From positions 6,575,501 through 6,639,500 of the forward strand of contig AP017424.1 in assembly GCA_002355495.1 (NCBI GenBank): a DNA stretch of 64,000 bases, in the 5' to 3' direction. The DNA is from Streptomyces laurentii. Lineage in GTDB: Bacteria; Actinomycetota; Actinomycetes; Streptomycetales; Streptomycetaceae. Every line of letters begins with the position of its first letter. Within the stretch, counting starts at the first letter, position 1. Below the pieces are notes generated by a model. That model had not been told where the DNA came from. It did no database searches and saw only the letters and a program-made list of their open reading frames with translations. Of the stretch, positions 24,433-33,714 are shown piece after piece. The position numbers and the translations under genes were made by a program.

Positions 24433-24438
24433 TAGGCT
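24433..24438 (+). promoter_or_regulatory. -10 box (TAGGCT) of the HEAT-GNAT gene, leaderless type
   Basis: TAGGCT ends 7 nt before ATG 24446 and is identical to the sirtuin -10. This favours ATG 24446 over an in-frame GTG at 24416. Confidence 0.5.
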
Positions 24439-24445
24439 CCGGAAT

Positions 24446-25492
24446 ATGAATTCCAGCGCGGATCCCGAATTCTGCTCGATGATCGATCGTTTGCGGGAAG
24501 AGATCGGAATGGGCGGCGGCGCGGTCCCGGCGGCATTCGAGGAACTCGCCGGACCCGTCGGGACGGAGGAGCTCCACGAGGCGCTCACCGCCCCCGGACA
24601 GCCGCTCTGGGCCCGGGAGATCGCCGCCTTCCGGCTCGGCCTCGCCGGCGATCCGCGGGCCTTCGAGGCCCTGGTGCTCCTCCTCAACCACCGTGACCCC
24701 GAGCGCTGTGTCTCCGCCGCCTATGCCCTGAGCCGGCTCGGCGACCCGCGTACAGCCCGCGCCGCCGCCGCGCTCGCCACCAACGAACTGCGCGTCGCGT
24801 ACGCCCTGTTGCCGGTCCGTCTGCTGGCCGACCTGCGGGCCCCCGAGAGCGTGCCCGCTCTCGTCGCCGTCCTGGAACGCCGCCTCGCTCCCGGCGACCC
24901 CCACTGGCGCGTCGGCCTCGCCTGCGTGGAGGGCCTGGGGGCGCTGGGCGATCCCGCCGCCCGCGAGGTCCTTCAAGCGGCCCTGCCCCACCCGAGGTTC
25001 GGCGCCGCGGCGCGTGCGGCGATCGGCCGGCTCGGCGAGGTGAGCCTGCGCCTGCTCGGCGCGGCCGACTGGCCGTTGTGGCGGGAAGCGCGCCTGACGG
25101 CACTCGGCGACGCGCCGCACGCCTTCACGGCCCGGCTCGCCGACTGGGACGACGGCGGCGAGAGCCGCTGGCGCGAACGGCTCGCGCTGCCGGACGCCCA
25201 CAACCTCGTCGCCCTGCTGGACGGCGACATCGTGGGGATGGCCGCCGGCATGCCCGGTGACGGGCCCGACGCGCGCCGACTCCGCTCGGTGTGGGTGAGC
25301 CCCCGCGTACGCGGCCGGGGCGTCGCGGACCGGCTGGTCGCCGAGGTCGCGTCCTGGGCGAGCCGGTCCGGCGCGACCCGGCTCACCCTCGCCGTACTCC
25401 CCGCCAGCACGGCCGCCTTGGCGCTCTACCGGCGTCACGGCTTCACCGTGGTGACGGAAGGACGCGAGACGGTGATGAGCAAGGAGCTGTGA
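24446..25492 (+). CDS. HEAT-repeat protein fused to a GNAT N-acetyltransferase
   Basis: 348 aa. Residues about 20-190 are HEAT-like helical repeats (FRLGLAGDPRAFEALVLLLN, AAYALSRLGDPRTARAAAAL, LLADLRAPESVPALVAVLER, VEGLGALGDPAAREVLQAAL). Residues about 195-348 are a GNAT domain, with the acetyl-CoA loop RSVWVSPRVRGRGVADRLV and the C-terminal LALYRRHGFTVV. HEAT arrays hold partner proteins, so the acetyltransferase is probably aimed at a bound protein; the target is unknown. It stands alone on the plus strand. Confidence 0.85.
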   Translation: MNSSADPEFCSMIDRLREEIGMGGGAVPAAFEELAGPVGTEELHEALTAPGQPLWAREIAAFRLGLAGDPRAFEALVLLLNHRDPERCVSAAYALSRLGDPRTARAAAALATNELRVAYALLPVRLLADLRAPESVPALVAVLERRLAPGDPHWRVGLACVEGLGALGDPAAREVLQAALPHPRFGAAARAAIGRLGEVSLRLLGAADWPLWREARLTALGDAPHAFTARLADWDDGGESRWRERLALPDAHNLVALLDGDIVGMAAGMPGDGPDARRLRSVWVSPRVRGRGVADRLVAEVASWASRSGATRLTLAVLPASTAALALYRRHGFTVVTEGRETVMSKEL

Positions 25493-25519
25493 GGCGTACG
25501 GCGCCGGGAGGATCGGACG

Positions 25520-25690
25520 CTAGGGCCTTTCTTTTGGATCTTGCTGGGCTCGCGTGCCCCGGCACGCGCTCCCCCGTAGCCCTTCGGGCACGGGAGGTAC
25601 CCCCACCGCGTTGTCTCCCTCCTCCGCCTTGCGATCACACGCACCGGATCCCGCTCCCTGATCCAGCCTGATCCAAAAGAAAGGCCCTAG
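25520..25690. mobile_element. MITE-like element with perfect 21-bp terminal inverted repeats
   Basis: The left end CTAGGGCCTTTCTTTTGGAT plus C (25520-25540) is an exact reverse complement of the right end (25670-25690). The 171-bp element begins and ends in CTAG, which is also compatible with a TA or CTAG target duplication. It has no coding capacity. Similar short elements with a GGGCCTTTCTTTTGG end are, as I remember, widespread in Streptomyces genomes. It lies between the HEAT-GNAT gene and a small membrane-protein gene whose stop codon falls in the right end. Confidence 0.85.
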
Positions 25691-25902
25691 TCGTCGTTTC
25701 CGTTGCTTGAGTTCGCGTTCCCGTTCTGCTTGCGGTTCCTCCGCTGGACGTCGCGTACGCCCTCGCCCGCCGCCAGCGTCACGGCGGCGGCGCCCCGGAC
25801 CCACCGGGGACCGCCCCGGGACGCCCAGACGACACACACGCACCCCGCGACGGCCAGTACGAGGACGCCGATCAGGACGAACACGATCATGCCCGTCACC
25901 AC
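25687..25902 (-). CDS. Small single-pass membrane protein, hypothetical
   Basis: 71 aa from GTG 25902; GTG 25899 or ATG 25890 are alternatives. One N-terminal transmembrane helix (IVFVLIGVLVLAVAGCVCVV) is followed by a basic stretch and a polar Asn/Ser-rich tail. I recognise no family. The stop codon (25687-25689) lies inside the right terminal repeat of the neighbouring MITE-like element, so the element may have trimmed or changed the C-terminus. Confidence 0.6.
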   Translation of the reverse strand: MVTGMIVFVLIGVLVLAVAGCVCVVWASRGGPRWVRGAAAVTLAAGEGVRDVQRRNRKQNGNANSSNGNDD

Positions 25903-26249
25903 CCTTCATCGTTCACTTCCGTGGTCCCCGCCATCCTCTCAGCCGGGTCCGGGGCGCAGGGTGCCGTGGCGGACGGAGCTCGCCTCGTCGCCCTCAAAGT
26001 GATGGCTCCCGCATGGCTGATCTCGCCACGTTTCAGGGCCGGTTGGCGGGGGCGGAGGCCGCCGCCTTGTCCGCGGCACCTGGCCGGGGGACGCCATCGA
26101 CCGCGACGCGGATGCCGAAGACCCGGTCGTGACCGGTCCAACCGTTCACGCGCCCCCGGTCGTTGCTGATCTGCACGCGCTTGTGGGCCGGATCGAGGGC
26201 GGACACCAGATGGAGATACACGGTTCCGGCGACGCGCGCCGGCCCTCCG
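25903..26249. other. Gap without a supported gene
   Basis: A minus-strand frame from about 26247 to 26033 is open and protein-like (TVYLHLVSALDPAHKRVQIS then NGWTGHDRVFGIRV) but starts inside the end of the hydrolase gene and has no ribosome-binding site of its own. It matches no family I know. It may be a decayed gene end. Confidence 0.3.
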
Positions 26250-27869
26250 TCAGTGCTCGTGGCCGAGCACCCCGTGCAGCGTCGCACCGGGCGACCCCGA
26301 CGCCCCCGTCGCTCCGGTCGGCGCGGCGTCTGCGCTTGCCGCGCCCTGCTTCACGGGCTCCGGTTCCGGGAGCCGCTCGCAGAAGGCGTCCGCCTCGGCG
26401 CCCTCGGCCCCGCGCGGGACCTCGCCGGTGGCGAGATAGGTGATCAGATGGTCGTCCATGCAGTCGTTCCCACCCAGGGTCACGCCGTGGTTGCCCCCGC
26501 CCTGCTCGACGACGAGGCTGGAGCGCCGGACCATCCGGTGCAGCGCGGCCGCGCCCTCGAACGGCGTGGCGGCGTCGTTCGTCGCCTGGAGGATCAGAGT
26601 CGGCGGCAGCTGGTCGTTGGTGACGTCCGGCGGGGTCAGCGAGGGGACCGGCCAGAAGGCGCACGGCGCGTTGTACCAGGTGTTGTTCCAGGTGTAGAAG
26701 GGCGCCTTGGCGTACGTGTTCCAGGCGTCCTCGCGCCACCCGCTCCACTTCTTCGGCCACTGCGCGTCCCGGCACTGCACGCTCGTGTAGACGGAGTAGC
26801 CGTCGTCGGCGGCGGCGTCCGCCGCGCCGTGCTTCTCGTACGCCTTCACCAGCGGGGCGCTGTCGTGGTCGACGGCGTACGCCGAGAACGCCGCCGCGAG
26901 CGCCGGCCAGTAGCCGTCGTAGTAGCCGCCCGGCAGGAAGGTGTCCTCCAGCTCGCTCGCCCCGACCTTGCCGGCGGCCGGCTTCGCGAGCAGCTCGTCC
27001 CGCATCCGGTACCAGGCGGCCTCGACGTTCTCCGGGTTGGCGCCGAGCCGGTAGACGTCGTCGTGCCGCGCCACCCAGGCCGCGAACGCCTTGTGGCGCG
27101 CGTCGAAGGCGTGGTTCTGCGCGATGTTGTCCTCGTACCAGACGCCCCGCGGGTCGACCACCGAGTCCAGCGCCATGCGGCGCACCCGCTCGGGGTAGAG
27201 GCGCGCGTACACGGCGCCGAGGTAGGTGCCGTACGAATAGCCGAGGTAGTTGATCCGGGGCGCGCCGAGTGCCCGGCGGACGGCGTCCATGTCCCGGGCC
27301 GTGGAGCGGGTGTCGATGTACGGCAGGATGTCGGCGTACTTGTCGCCGCACGCCTTCGCGAAGGACCGGGCGCGCTCCAGGTTCGCCTTCTCGCCCTCGG
27401 CGCCGCGCGGTACGGAGTCCGGGCGGACCGGGTCGAAGTAGCCGGGAAGGCAGTCCAGGGCGGGTTCGCTCTTGCCGACGCCGCGCGGGTCGAAGCCGAT
27501 CACGTCGTACTGCGCGATCACCTTCGCGGGCAGCATGGCCGCCACGTATCCGGCCAGTCCGCGTCCGCTGCCGCCCGGCCCGCCGGGGTTGACCAGGAGC
27601 GGGCCCTGGTACGTGGCGGCCGTGTGGGCGATCCGGGTGAGGGCGAGCGAGATCTTCCGCCCCGCCGGGTCGTCGTGGTTCAGCGGCACTTTCAGGGTGG
27701 CGCACTGGAGTTTCGGATAGGCCCGGGTGCCGCAGTCGGTCCAGGTCAGCGAGGTGACGGGCCGGGTGGTCGGCCCGGGCTCGGCGGCGGAGGCGGGGCC
27801 GGGCAGGACGGTGACCGTCCCCGCGACCAGGGCCCCCGCGGCGATCAGCTTGCCTGCGCGTGGTTTCAT
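26250..27869 (-). CDS. Secreted alpha/beta hydrolase, tripeptidyl-aminopeptidase type
   Basis: 539 aa from ATG 27869. A signal peptide (MKPRAGKLIAAGALVAGTVT then VLPGPASA) leads to a mature N-terminus at about residue 29. The fold shows the oxyanion block GPLLVNPGGPGGSGRG, YDVIGFDPRGVGKSEPALDC, the nucleophile elbow LGYSYGTYLGAVYARLYP and, in the TAP-like C-terminal domain, LILQATNDAATPFEGAAA and GGGNHGV with candidate acid and His. Family members remove N-terminal tripeptides outside the cell. The Ala/Ser/Gly-rich final 40 residues are low complexity. Secretion is clear; exact specificity is inferred. Confidence 0.92.
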   Translation of the reverse strand: MKPRAGKLIAAGALVAGTVTVLPGPASAAEPGPTTRPVTSLTWTDCGTRAYPKLQCATLKVPLNHDDPAGRKISLALTRIAHTAATYQGPLLVNPGGPGGSGRGLAGYVAAMLPAKVIAQYDVIGFDPRGVGKSEPALDCLPGYFDPVRPDSVPRGAEGEKANLERARSFAKACGDKYADILPYIDTRSTARDMDAVRRALGAPRINYLGYSYGTYLGAVYARLYPERVRRMALDSVVDPRGVWYEDNIAQNHAFDARHKAFAAWVARHDDVYRLGANPENVEAAWYRMRDELLAKPAAGKVGASELEDTFLPGGYYDGYWPALAAAFSAYAVDHDSAPLVKAYEKHGAADAAADDGYSVYTSVQCRDAQWPKKWSGWREDAWNTYAKAPFYTWNNTWYNAPCAFWPVPSLTPPDVTNDQLPPTLILQATNDAATPFEGAAALHRMVRRSSLVVEQGGGNHGVTLGGNDCMDDHLITYLATGEVPRGAEGAEADAFCERLPEPEPVKQGAASADAAPTGATGASGSPGATLHGVLGHEH

Positions 27870-28145
27870 ACGGCGTCCGTGCCCCGCCCATGGCCCGGAG
27901 GGACGGGTTCCGCCCGGACTTGACCCGTTCGGAGGACGTGACACGCCGTCAGAAAGATGTGGGTGCGGCCGAGTCGGAGCGCGCGGGCCCGGGGCGGGTG
28001 CCCGGTCTGCCTCACACGGGGCCGAGTGGCCCGGGACCGTGCGTGCGGGCCCGGGGACGGCCAGGATTTGGGGCCCCGCCGCGCAGGTGATTGGCTTGAC
28101 TCGTACCCCCTGAGAGCACCACGAGAACAACCTGGAGGAAGTGCC

Positions 28146-28589
28146 ATGGCGCAGGTCGAGGCCACGACGGAGCGGATCATCGCCGCCGACGCGGGCACCG
28201 TGTTCGACGCTCTCGCCGACTACCGCGGCACGCGCGCGAAGCTGCTGCCGGAGCAGTTCAGCGAGTACGAGGTACGCGAGGGCGGCGACGGCGCGGGCAC
28301 CCTGGTGCACTGGAAGCTCCAGGCCACCAGCAAGCGGGTGCGCGACTGCCTGCTTGAGGTCACCGAGCCCTCCAGCGGACAGCTGGCCGAGAAGGACCGC
28401 AACTCCTCCATGGTCACCACCTGGACGGTGACCCCGGCGGGCGAGGGCCGCTCCAAGGCCGTCGTCACCACCGTCTGGAACGGCGCCGGCGGCATCGGCG
28501 GCTTCTTCGAGCGGACCTTCGCGCCCAAGGGCCTCGGCCGCATCTACGACGCCGTGCTCGCCCGGCTCGCCGCCGAGGTCGAGAAGTAG
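28146..28589 (+). CDS. SRPBCC-superfamily (START/Bet v 1 fold) protein
   Basis: 147 aa; GGAGGAAG lies before the ATG. The opening ATTERIIAADAGTVFDALAD and the C-terminal helix RIYDAVLARLAAEVEK are the standard edges of a polyketide cyclase/dehydrase-like SRPBCC fold, with the usual central strands (TLVHWKLQATSK, SMVTTWTVTPAG). These proteins bind lipids or other hydrophobic ligands. No biosynthetic genes are next to it, so the ligand is unknown. It is divergent from the secreted hydrolase. Confidence 0.85.
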   Translation: MAQVEATTERIIAADAGTVFDALADYRGTRAKLLPEQFSEYEVREGGDGAGTLVHWKLQATSKRVRDCLLEVTEPSSGQLAEKDRNSSMVTTWTVTPAGEGRSKAVVTTVWNGAGGIGGFFERTFAPKGLGRIYDAVLARLAAEVEK

Positions 28590-28923
28590 ACCGGAGCCCG
28601 TCCGGACCCCCGTCGTCACCCGTACGGGTCACCCGAGCGGAACGGCGGCCCGGGAAGTAGCCCCGGCGAACCAGAACCGGGAAGTAACGCCCGGAGCTGT
28701 CACCGATTCGAGTGGTTTCCCCGCGGCCTCCGCCAGAGCGCCGGGGGCGTGCGGGGGTCGCTCTTCACTTTATAAACGTGCTGATGAGCGCCCCGCGTAC
28801 GCCGTCGCTCTACGCCCTCCCACCCCTCACGCCCCCGCTCTCCCCGTCACCTCGGCCGTACGCCGGCCCCGCGCGCCCGGCGAACAATGACCGGCGCAGA
28901 GGTCGTGACGAGGGGAGCGGTAC
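28590..28923. other. Intergenic region, no gene
   Basis: A palindrome ACCCGTACGGGT lies at 28618-28629, just after the SRPBCC stop, and may be a weak terminator. An unusually AT-rich TTTATAAACG stretch at about 28770 could be part of the promoter for the transporter gene downstream. Nothing else is recognisable. Confidence 0.35.
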
Positions 28924-31505
28924 GTGGGTGCGCGCACGAAAGCGGAGGACGCCGAGGGGACCATGACGGTCCTCGCGGACGGACCGCCGGCCGGGGAGGG
29001 ACCGGGCCACGAGGGGGAGCCGTCCTTCCCGTGGGACCAGGAGTCCCGGTGGGATCCGACGGCGCCCGAACCGGAGGCGGGCCCCGGACCGGCGTCGGCC
29101 GCCCCTGAAACGGAGGGCCCCGGGGTGGCGGGACCCGACACGGGTCCGGCGGCCCATCCGGGGGAGGCCCTCGACCCGCGCCGTGTCCGGCTGGTCTTCA
29201 TCGGCCTCATGCTCGCGCTGCTCCTCGCCGCGCTGGAGCAGATGATCGTCGCCACCGCCCTGCCGAAGATCGTCGGCGAGCTGCAGGGCCTGGACCGGAT
29301 GTCCTGGGCGATCACCGCGTACCTGCTGACCTCCACCGTCGGCCTGCCCGTCTACGGCAAGCTCGGCGACCTCCTCGGCCGCAAGGGCGTCTTCCTCTTC
29401 GCGATCGTCGTCTTCGTGATCGGGTCCGGCCTGGCCGGCTGGTCGCACACGATGGACCAGCTCATCGCCTTCCGCGCCCTCCAGGGCGCGGGCGCCGGCG
29501 GGCTGATGATCGGCGTCCAGGCGATCATGGCCGACATCGTGCCCGCCCGGGAGCGCGGCCGCTACATGGGCCTCATCGGCGCGGCCTTCGGCCTCGCCTC
29601 CGTCGCCGGACCGCTGCTCGGCGGTTTCTTCACCGACCACCTCTCGTGGCGCTGGTGCTTCTACTTCAACGTGCCCTTCGGCCTGGTCACCCTCGCCGTC
29701 GTCGCCGTCGTCCTGAAGCTGCCCCGACCCGCCGCCCGGGCCCGCTTCGACGTCCTCGGCGCCCTGCTGCTCGCCGCCGCCTCCACCTGTCTGGTGCTGC
29801 TGACGACCTGGGGCGGCACCGAGTACGCGTGGGGCTCCAAGGTCATCCTCGGGCTCGGCTGCGGCGCCGGCGCGGCCGCGCTGCTCTTCCTGGTCGTCGA
29901 GCGCTTCGCGCGCGAACCGCTCATCCCGCTGCGGCTGTTCCGTGACTCCGTCTTCACCGTCACCAGCCTCGTCGGCGCCGTCGTCGGCATCGCCCTCTTC
30001 GGCGCGGCCAGCTACCTGCCGACCTTCCTCCAGATGGTCGAGGGTGCCACCGCGACCGAATCCGGTCTGCTGATGCTCCCGCTCATGGGCGGCATCGTCG
30101 TGGCCTCCGTCGTATCCGGCCAGCTCATCAGCCGCACCGGCCGCTACAAGATCTACCCGGTGCTCGGCAGCGCCGTCGCGACGGCCGGGATGTGGCTGCT
30201 GTCTCGTATGGACACCGACACCCCGCGCATCGAGTACAGCCTCTGGCAGGCCGTCCTCGGCGTCGGCATCGGCCTGATCATGCCGGTCCTGGTCCTCGCG
30301 GTGCAGAACTCCGTACGCCCCGCCGACCTCGGCACCGCCACCAGCGCCCACAACTACTTCCGCCAGATCGGCGGCAGTGTCGGTGCCGCGATCTTCGGCA
30401 CCCTCTTCGCCTCGCGGCTCGCCGACGCCCTCGCCGAGCGGCTGCCCCGGGACGGCGCCGACGCGCTGCCGCCCGCCGACTCGATCACCCCGCAGGTGGT
30501 CCACGCGCTGCCGCCCGCGCTGCGCGACGCCTTCGTCCAGGCATATGCCGACGCGATGCCGCGGATCTTCCTCTACCTCGTGCCGGTCCTCGCGCTCGGC
30601 CTCGTCCTCGCCTTCTTCCTCAAGGAGAAACCGCTGGTGTCCCACCCCACCCCCGCCACCGAGGCCCCCTCGCCCCCGTCCCGCAGCCCCGGGACATCAC
30701 CTACGACCCGGTCACGGCCGTCCCGGCGGCCGCCGCCGCGCCGCTCGCCGGGGTGCCCGTCTGCGGCACCGTCCGGCACCACGACGGCAGCCGGGTCCCG
30801 CGCGCCGCGCTCACCCTCATCGACGTCCAGGGCCGCCAGATCGGCCGCGGCGCGAGCGTCGACGACGGGCGGTACGCGCTGAGCGTGCCCGGCCCCGGCG
30901 CGTACGTCCTGATCGCCGCCGCCGGCGGCCACCAGCCGCAGGCCGTCTCCGTCACCGTCGGCGAACGGCCGGTCGACCTCGACGTCGTGCTCGGCGGCGC
31001 GGGCCGGCTCGCCGGTGCCGTCGTCACCGCCGACGGCACCCCGGTCCGGGACGCCACCGTCACCCTCACGGACGTACGCGGCGAGGTCGTCGCCGCCACC
31101 CGCAGTGGCCGCGAGGGCGGCTACGTGATCGGCGAACTGGTCTCCGGCGAGTACACCCTCGCCGCCAGCGCTCCCGCCTTCCGCCCCGCCGCGCTGCCGG
31201 TCAGCGTGCAGGCCTCGCGCGAGACCCGCCAGGACATCGAACTGGCGGGCGGCGCGGTGCTGCGCGGAACGGTCCGGGCGGGCGGCGGGCGTCCCGTCGA
31301 GGACGCCCGCGTGACCCTGCTCGACGCGGCCGGCAACGTCGTCGACACCTTCATCACCGGTTCCGACGGAAGCTTCCGCTTCATCGACCTGTCCTCGGGC
31401 GAGTACACGGTCATCGCCGCGGGCTACCCGCCGGTCGCGACCGTCCTCCAGGTGGCCGGCGGCGGCCGCACCGAGCGCGACCTGCTGCTCGGCCACCAGG
31501 ACTAG
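28924..31505 (+). CDS. MFS drug exporter (EmrB/QacA type) with C-terminal carboxypeptidase-regulatory-like domains; reading frame broken once
   Basis: GTG 28924 with GAGGGGAG 7 nt upstream. After a Pro/Gly-rich N-terminal stretch of about 80 residues, a 14-helix DHA2-type transporter follows (FIGLMLALLLAALEQMIVAT, then MSWAITAYLLTSTVGLPVYG with motif A in GKLGDLLGRKG, and motif C-like GLASVAGPLLGGFF). The first frame would end at 30882, but sense is lost after KEKPLVSHPTPATEAP (about 30670) and resumes one base earlier. The second frame to 31505 gives three carboxypeptidase-regulatory-like beta domains (CGTVRHHDG, LAGAVVTADGTPVRDATVTL, LRGTVRAGGGRPVEDARVTL). One missing C in the runs 30665-30669 or 30673-30677 would restore a protein of about 860 aa. 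Streptomyces has intact transporters of this architecture. Confidence 0.8.
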
Positions 31506-31526
31506 GTCATCGCAGGATCAGCACGA

Positions 31527-32669
31527 TCAGGAGGCGTCGGTCGCCTTGCGCAGCGCGCTGATGCAGGCGCCGATCGCCTCCTGGAGGGCCTCCAGGCGCT
31601 GGACCATGTCGGCCTCGAGGACGTCCTCCTCCAGGACCTCGTCCAGGGTCAGCTCCTCGAAGACCTTCGTGGCCTTCTGGAGGCTGTTGTAGAACTTCGC
31701 CCGGCGCTCCTGGACCCGCAGCGCCGGGTCCTCCTCCACGGCCTTCACGACCAGCGACTTCACCGTGTCATATGCCTCGCCGGCCCACTCGCCGGCCTCT
31801 TCCGAGTCGTCCAGCTCGTCGATCAGCGACAGGTGGCGCTCGGCCTCGGCGCGCAGCTCCGGCGACGCGTCGAGCTTCTGCCCGGCCGGCGTCCGGACCT
31901 GTCCGCCCTCGGCGATCTGGCGCACGTACTCGATCCGGTCGGCCGCCTTCGCCTCCTGCGCCACCGCCTTCTTCAGCTCGCCGGTCCGGGCGATGGCCCG
32001 GGCCATCTCGGTCTGGAGCGCCGCGTCCTCCTTCATCCGGTCGAGGAGCGCGCCCCGGGCCGCCTCGGCCGTGCCCGGGTCGGCGAGGATCGCGGCGCGC
32101 AGCGCGGTCGGGTTCTCGGCCACCTCCAGCGCCTTGGTCGCCTTGATGCCCTCCGCCTCCGCCGCGGCCGTGATCGCGTGACCCCGCACGGACGTGGCGC
32201 TGGAGCGCGAGGAGTAGTACGACAGCCAGACGTCGGCCTCGGGCAGCTCGACGTCCTCACCCGGGACCAGCGCCTCGAACTGCGGCACCAGGCCGTCGTC
32301 GGCGGCCATGTCCCACGCCTTGTAGTAGCGCATGACGCGCTCGGCGGAGCAGCCCGCCAGCTCGGCGAACGCCTTCGCCGACACCTTGTCGGAACCCTCG
32401 GCCGGCTGTCCGCCGGGCCGTACGCTGCGCGCCACCTTCAGCGCGAACGTCCAGCCGCCCGTGCGCGCGTACACGCCGAAGTCCCGGGCGTCGCGGACCA
32501 CGGCCTCGGCGACGTCCTGCGCGACGGGCTCGACCCACTCACCGGTGTCGAGCAGGGGAGCGAGCGAAAGGTCCGCCCCCGGCTCGGCCGCGGGGGCGGG
32601 GACCGGCGCCGTGACCTGCTCGGCCGCGGGCTCGACGGGGATCTCGGACAGGGAGGGGGACGTGGTCAC
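31527..32669 (-). CDS. Conserved hypothetical, putative DNA-binding protein with helix-turn-helix and long helices
   Basis: 380 aa from GTG 32669, GGAG 8 nt upstream. After a Pro/Ala-rich leader, residues about 95-130 read AKAFAELAGCSAERVMRYYK, a plausible HTH; later come YYSSRSSATSVRGHAITAAA and long charged helices (about 175-300) likely to form coiled coil. The C-terminal part is acidic (LTLDEVLEEDVLEADMV). I know such proteins only as conserved hypotheticals of Streptomyces. It is convergent with the exporter, 21 bp away, and divergent from dppA. Confidence 0.7.
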   Translation of the reverse strand: MTTSPSLSEIPVEPAAEQVTAPVPAPAAEPGADLSLAPLLDTGEWVEPVAQDVAEAVVRDARDFGVYARTGGWTFALKVARSVRPGGQPAEGSDKVSAKAFAELAGCSAERVMRYYKAWDMAADDGLVPQFEALVPGEDVELPEADVWLSYYSSRSSATSVRGHAITAAAEAEGIKATKALEVAENPTALRAAILADPGTAEAARGALLDRMKEDAALQTEMARAIARTGELKKAVAQEAKAADRIEYVRQIAEGGQVRTPAGQKLDASPELRAEAERHLSLIDELDDSEEAGEWAGEAYDTVKSLVVKAVEEDPALRVQERRAKFYNSLQKATKVFEELTLDEVLEEDVLEADMVQRLEALQEAIGACISALRKATDAS

Positions 32670-32867
32670 CGAAGGGTCTCCTGGAGTCGGGGCACGGATT
32701 CGGGGCGGAATCCGCACCTGTCAGCGTATACGTGCGGGATGAAATGATTCGCCCGATTCCCCGGGTGGCCGGACGTCCGGCGGTTGGCGCACCACCGGCA
32801 ACGGTCCCCGAGGGGCCGGGCCTTCGACACTTTTCCACAGGGGTGGTGGGGGCCGTGGGTCGGCGCG

Positions 32868-32873
32868 TACGGT
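32868..32873 (+). promoter_or_regulatory. -10 box (TACGGT) of the peptidase operon, leaderless type
   Basis: TACGGT ends 7 nt before ATG 32881 and no Shine-Dalgarno sequence is present. This probably drives the four-gene peptidase operon. Confidence 0.5.
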
Positions 32874-32880
32874 GCCTGGC

Positions 32881-33714
32881 ATGAAGATCCTGATCAGCGC
32901 CGACATGGAAGGCGCCACCGGTGTGACCTGGCCCGCCGACGTGCTGCCGGGGACACCGCAGTGGGAGCGATGTCGCTCCCTGTTCACCTCGGACGTCGAC
33001 GCGGCGGCGCGGGGCTTCCTCGACGGCGGCGCCGACGAGGTGCTGATCAACGAGGCGCACTGGACCATGCGCAACCTGCTGCTCGAACAGCTCGACGAGC
33101 GCGCCGAAATGCTGACCGGGCGCCACAAGTCGCTGTCCATGGTCGAGGGCGTCCAGCACGGTGACGTCGACGGCATCGCCTTCGTCGGCTACCACACCGG
33201 GGCGGGCGCCGAGGGCGTCCTGGCGCACACCTACCTCGCCAACTCGATCACCGGCGTCTGGCTCGACGGGGTGCGGGCCAGCGAGGGCCTGCTCAACGCG
33301 CGCGTGGTCGCCGAGTTCGGGGTCCCCGTCATCCTCGTCACCGGAGACGACCTGACCTGCGAGGACGCCCTCGGCTACGCGCCGGAGGCGCACAAGGTCG
33401 CGGTCAAGGACCATGTGTCGCGGTACGCGGCCGTCTGCCGCACCCCCGCCCGTACCGCCGCCGACATCCGTGCGGCGGCCGAGAAGGCGGTCTCCCTCGC
33501 CGTGCGCCACGAACCGGTGCAGGCCGGGCCTTTCACGATGGAGCTGGAGTTCGACGCGGAGCACCTGGCCGGCGCTGCCACCGTGGTGCCCGGCACGGAG
33601 CGGAGCGGCGAGCGGCGCGTCGCCTACACCAGCGAGACGATGTACGAGGCGATTCGCACGTTCAAGGCGGTCACCACGATCGTGTCCGCCGCTGTGGAGG
33701 AGCAGTATGGCTGA
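32881..33714 (+). CDS. dppA: M55 family D-aminopeptidase
   Basis: 277 aa. The M55 signature ILISADMEGATGV at the N-terminus carries the first metal ligands (Asp8, Glu10), and FVGYHTGAGAEGVLAHTY in the middle carries further His ligands of the zinc site. DppA enzymes remove D-amino acids, for example D-Ala, from short peptides released from peptidoglycan. The M20 peptidase gene starts inside its last codons. With the S9 peptidase and the LD-carboxypeptidase it forms an operon for recycling cell-wall and other peptides. Confidence 0.95.
   Translation: MKILISADMEGATGVTWPADVLPGTPQWERCRSLFTSDVDAAARGFLDGGADEVLINEAHWTMRNLLLEQLDERAEMLTGRHKSLSMVEGVQHGDVDGIAFVGYHTGAGAEGVLAHTYLANSITGVWLDGVRASEGLLNARVVAEFGVPVILVTGDDLTCEDALGYAPEAHKVAVKDHVSRYAAVCRTPARTAADIRAAAEKAVSLAVRHEPVQAGPFTMELEFDAEHLAGAATVVPGTERSGERRVAYTSETMYEAIRTFKAVTTIVSAAVEEQYG

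Noticed and set aside
26033..26287. Minus-strand frame of 84 codons after the secreted hydrolase
   Set aside because: It looks protein-like in part but overlaps the hydrolase end, has no ribosome-binding site and matches nothing I recognise; described only as part of the gap.
28712..28966. Plus-strand frame of 84 codons before the exporter
   Set aside because: Proline-rich reading of an intergenic region overlapping the exporter start; no family features.
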